Of a stretch of 10,705 nt of DNA, positions 8,370 to 10,705 are shown piece after piece (the first letter of the stretch is position 1; each line of letters begins with the position of its first letter). A program made the position numbers and the translations under genes. This DNA comes from Victivallales bacterium (GTDB lineage: Bacteria; Verrucomicrobiota; Lentisphaeria; Oligosphaerales; Lenti-02): positions 1 to 10,705 of the forward strand of contig JABGQJ010000220.1 of assembly GCA_018648945.1 (NCBI GenBank), read 5' to 3'. A model generated the notes under the pieces. The model was not told where the DNA came from. It did not search any database and was given only the letters and a program-made list of their open reading frames with translations.

Positions 8370-9547
8370 GACTCCTGATCGCGGAAGATGACCGGTCCTC
8401 GCGCACGATCCTTGAGCACATTGTGGGGAACTGGGGATACGAGCCCGTGATGGCGGCCGAGGGCCAGGAAGCCTGGGAGGCGCTGAGTCGCCCAGACGCG
8501 CCTGAACTCGCGCTGCTGGACTGGGAGATGCCGGGCGTTTCCGGCGTCGAGATCTGCCAACGTTTGCGCAAGCGACTGGAAGGGGCGACCACCTATGTGA
8601 TCCTGCTCACCTCGAAGGGGCAACGCGAGGACATTGTCGCTGGTCTGGTGGCTGGCGCAGACGACTATTTGACCAAGCCCTACGATCGGGATGAGCTCCG
8701 CGCCAGGCTGAACGTAGGGCGCCGGATTCTCCAGTTGCAGGCTGACCTTGCTGGTCGGCTGAGGGACATCGAGGACACCCTGCTCTGCATCCAGGAGTCG
8801 TTCCTGTGCGGACGGGTACCTACCGACCTATCCGGGATTGAGGTGGTGGCGCGGACCATCGCCCACGGTCAGGTCGCGGGCGATTTCTACGATTTCCACA
8901 CTCACGGCAGCGACCTGCTCGACATCGTCGTGGGGGACGTTATGGGCAAGGGCATGCGTGCCTCGCTCCTTGGTGCCGCCCTCGCGACCCGCTTCCTGCG
9001 TTGCCTGCGCGAGCACGCCGCCAGGTCCCGTTCCGTGACCCCGCCACCGTTGGCCGGATTGCTGGCACGTGTCCGCGACGAGGTCTTCCACCAGTTCCTT
9101 GAGACGGAGAGCTTTGCCACCGTCTGCTATGCCCGTGTCGATCTGGCCCGCCGCCGCTTGGAGCTGGTCGATTGCGGCCATCCCCCCGTGCTCCATGTTT
9201 CCGCCCAGACCGGTGAAGCGACCTTTGTAGGGGGCTCCAACATGCCTCTTGGTTTCTCCCCGGACGAGGACTTCGTCGTGGCTACCCGGACTCTGGCGCC
9301 AGGTGACCTGCTCGTATTCTACTCCGACGGCGTCACCGAGGCGACCGACCGGAGTGGCCGTATGTACGGGGAGGAGCGACTTGCCCGCTCCGTCAAACAG
9401 CAGGCAGGGAATTTTCTGCGGGAAGTGGTAGACGGGCTTCTGTCGGATATTGTGACGTATGTGGCAGGAACAGCCATCGCGGATGACGTGACCTGCGTGG
9501 CCCTCCGCATCTGCCCCCGCCAGACAGCCGGGAGGGGCAACCAATGA
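8366..9547 (+). CDS. Response regulator with PP2C/SpoIIE-type serine phosphatase output (RsbU-like)
   Basis: This 393-residue cytoplasmic protein joins a receiver (about 1-120) to a PP2C-family phosphatase (about 155-385). The receiver is intact, with E7, D8 and D9, phospho-acceptor D52, T82 and K104. A helical linker (about 117-150) ends in an IQES segment like that of RsbU-type proteins. The phosphatase has the metal-binding motifs of the family: AGDFYD (D173), GDVMGKG (D191), SDGVTEA (D321, G322) and ADD (D373, D374), so it should be active on phospho-serine or phospho-threonine. Family members usually dephosphorylate a STAS anti-anti-sigma protein and so control an anti-sigma kinase. Unlike HsbR-type proteins it has no attached serine-kinase domain, and no STAS or anti-sigma gene is visible in the window. 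It follows an HPt-bearing kinase with a 4-base overlap, so H1196 of that kinase is the obvious phosphodonor (inference). Its stop also overlaps the next gene by 4 bases. Confidence 0.94.
   Translation: MRLLIAEDDRSSRTILEHIVGNWGYEPVMAAEGQEAWEALSRPDAPELALLDWEMPGVSGVEICQRLRKRLEGATTYVILLTSKGQREDIVAGLVAGADDYLTKPYDRDELRARLNVGRRILQLQADLAGRLRDIEDTLLCIQESFLCGRVPTDLSGIEVVARTIAHGQVAGDFYDFHTHGSDLLDIVVGDVMGKGMRASLLGAALATRFLRCLREHAARSRSVTPPPLAGLLARVRDEVFHQFLETESFATVCYARVDLARRRLELVDCGHPPVLHVSAQTGEATFVGGSNMPLGFSPDEDFVVATRTLAPGDLLVFYSDGVTEATDRSGRMYGEERLARSVKQQAGNFLREVVDGLLSDIVTYVAGTAIADDVTCVALRICPRQTAGRGNQ
9531..9537 (+). promoter_or_regulatory. Ribosome binding site of the single-PAS gene
   Basis: GGAGGGG sits 6 bases before the ATG at 9544. 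A second ATG follows directly at 9547, giving ATGATGA; the spacing favours the first, which also gives the 4-base overlap seen at the other junctions. Confidence 0.65.
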
Positions 9548-9930
9548 TGACCCTCGACGAGATCATGGGACGACAGGATGTCCCGGCAGTTGCCGGGGAT
9601 GAACAGGGGAATATCACTTGGATAAACGATGCCTTCGTGCAGGCCTTCGGTTGGTCGCAGGAAGAGCTTGTGGGGGGTAGTATAATCTTGATCATGCCAG
9701 CCCATATGCATGACGCACACACCTTGGGGTTCTCGCGGTTCCTGACCATGAGCGCCGGTCGGGCGCTGGATCAGCCCCTGGATCTGCCGGTCCGCCACCG
9801 TTCCGGGCGCGAATCTCAAGCCACGCATTGGATCGTGGCCGAACGTCGCGCCGGGCAGTGGTGCTTCGCCGCCACCGTCGTGCCTTCAGACTGGCCCGCA
9901 GGAGGAGTCCCGGATGCAGACGACCGGTAG
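9544..9930 (+). CDS. Stand-alone PAS domain protein
   Basis: This 128-residue protein consists of one PAS domain (about 12-112) and a short tail. The PAS features are the DEQGNITWINDAF segment (about 19-31), the following FGWSQEELVGGS helix region, a MHDAHTLGFSRFL stretch (about 55-67) of the kind found in many bacterial sensor PAS domains, and a final strand WCFAATVV (106-113). There is no output domain, transmembrane segment or signal peptide. It probably senses a small ligand or cofactor, or binds another PAS protein; the PAS proteins beside it are candidates. No cofactor can be assigned from sequence. The gene overlaps the phosphatase gene by 4 bases and the next by 17, so it should be co-translated with them. 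The overlaps, good ribosome binding site and recognisable fold make it a real gene despite its length. Confidence 0.85.
   Translation: MMTLDEIMGRQDVPAVAGDEQGNITWINDAFVQAFGWSQEELVGGSIILIMPAHMHDAHTLGFSRFLTMSAGRALDQPLDLPVRHRSGRESQATHWIVAERRAGQWCFAATVVPSDWPAGGVPDADDR
9900..9907 (+). promoter_or_regulatory. Ribosome binding site of the last, truncated gene
   Basis: AGGAGGAG lies 6 bases before the ATG at 9914, inside the end of the PAS gene. It is the strongest Shine-Dalgarno match in the window and identifies the start of a reading frame that has no stop before the right edge. Confidence 0.8.
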
Positions 9931-10705
9931 TCCCTCCGCGCAACCGACAGGAATCTCCGCCGAATCGGCCGGTGCCGACATGCTCCGCCAGTTGCGCGGC
10001 ACCCTTGGCCGTCTGGAGATCGCTCTCGGCTCGATCAGCGATGCCATCGCCTGGACAAGCGCTGACGAGATGATCGAGTGGTCCAATGCTGTATTCGACA
10101 GATTGGTCGGGAAGCCCCGGATTCAGACCCTGGGGCACCGCATCTCCGCAGTTCTCGTTCTGGAAGAGAACGGTGCCCTGGTTCCGGCCCAGTCTCACCC
10201 GGTCCGCCTGGCATTGCTGGACGGCAAGGAGACGTCGGGAATCTACGGGCTGGCCGGGACCACGCGCCAGCTCGAGATCCTGGCCCGCCCGGTGGACTTC
10301 GGCAGTGGCGAGGGCCACGCCATTGTCACCATCCGTGACTGTACCGAGCGCCAGGAATTGGCGCACACTCGCCTGCTCAGCATCGCCCTGCAGGCCACGA
10401 TCGACGCGGTGGTCATCACCGATCCCCAAGGGCTGGTACGGTGGGTCAATGACGCCTTCGTGACGCTCACTGGCTATGCGCGCGAGGAGATTCACGGCCA
10501 GGGACTCTGTGTCCTTCGTTCGGGGCAGACTTCCTTGGAGACCTATCAGAGCCTGTGGGAGACCATCCTCGCCGGCGAGCCTTGGGTGGGCCGCCTGGTC
10601 AACCGCCGCAAGGACGGAACCTGCTATGTGGAGAAGCAGAGCATCACCCCGGTCTTGGGCGCCGATGGCGAGATCACCCATTTCGTCGCGATCAAGCAGG
10701 ACATC
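9914..10705 (+). CDS. PAS-PAS signalling protein, 3' end outside the window
   Basis: The frame is open from the ATG at 9914 to the last base, giving the first 264 residues. Residues about 35-147 look like a divergent PAS domain (IAWTSADEMIEWSNAVFDRL, 45-64) ending in a PAC-like TIRDCTERQEL. Residues about 152-264 are a typical PAS with PAC: DAVVITDPQGLVRWVNDAF (164-182), LTGYAREEIHGQ, the LWETILAGEPW segment, NRRKDGTCYVE, and FVAIKQDI at the edge. This PAS type commonly precedes a GGDEF/EAL or histidine kinase domain, but the output is not visible and cannot be named. No membrane helix is seen, so the visible part is cytoplasmic. The start overlaps the single-PAS gene by 17 bases, so it belongs to the same operon. 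It could be a third kinase or a cyclic-di-GMP enzyme; the latter would fit the exopolysaccharide neighbour, but that is speculation. Confidence 0.88.
   Translation, partial: MQTTGSPSAQPTGISAESAGADMLRQLRGTLGRLEIALGSISDAIAWTSADEMIEWSNAVFDRLVGKPRIQTLGHRISAVLVLEENGALVPAQSHPVRLALLDGKETSGIYGLAGTTRQLEILARPVDFGSGEGHAIVTIRDCTERQELAHTRLLSIALQATIDAVVITDPQGLVRWVNDAFVTLTGYAREEIHGQGLCVLRSGQTSLETYQSLWETILAGEPWVGRLVNRRKDGTCYVEKQSITPVLGADGEITHFVAIKQDI

Overview
The window is GC-rich, coding-dense bacterial DNA with every supported gene on the + strand. The domain types (a Wzz/GumC-type polysaccharide co-polymerase, BarA/ArcB-like hybrid kinases, a receiver-PP2C protein and PAS sensors) and the codon use suggest a high-GC member of the Pseudomonadota, perhaps a gammaproteobacterium of the Chromatiales type. 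That placement is a guess from gene style; the window contains no rRNA, tRNA or taxonomic marker gene.

Positions 2-2215 hold the 3' part of an exopolysaccharide chain-length/export protein. It has two membrane segments, a long periplasmic coiled coil and a C-terminal BY-kinase-like ATPase domain. That domain has lost the P-loop lysine and lacks a tyrosine-rich tail, so it is probably not a working kinase. A 188-bp gap follows (2216-2403), with a possible extended -10 promoter and a leader whose inverted repeats overlap and could compete with each other. No rho-independent terminator is visible in it.

From 2404 to the right edge runs one tightly packed signalling operon. Each of the four junctions overlaps (4, 4, 4 and 17 bases), and purine-rich ribosome binding sites lie inside the preceding genes. 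In order, the genes are: (1) a 728-residue hybrid histidine kinase with an N-terminal GAF-like region, a PAS domain, an intact kinase core and a receiver-like tail that has lost all its phosphorylation residues; (2) a 1260-residue multi-sensor hybrid kinase, REC-PAS-GAF-PAS-HisKA-HATPase-REC-REC-HPt; (3) a 393-residue receiver coupled to a PP2C/SpoIIE-type (RsbU-like) serine phosphatase; (4) a 128-residue protein that is a single PAS domain; (5) the first 264 residues of a PAS-PAS protein whose output domain lies beyond the window.

The likely logic is a branched phosphorelay. Kinase 1 cannot use its own tail, so it probably donates phosphate to another receiver, with the N-terminal receiver of kinase 2 and the receiver of the phosphatase as local candidates. 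The HPt domain of kinase 2 is a natural donor to the phosphatase receiver. The phosphatase would then act on a phosphorylated STAS-type anti-anti-sigma partner, which is not in the window. The neighbouring exopolysaccharide gene suggests matrix production as a target, but that is inference from proximity. There is no gene-free stretch over 300 bases, and I see no mobile element, CRISPR array or RNA gene.
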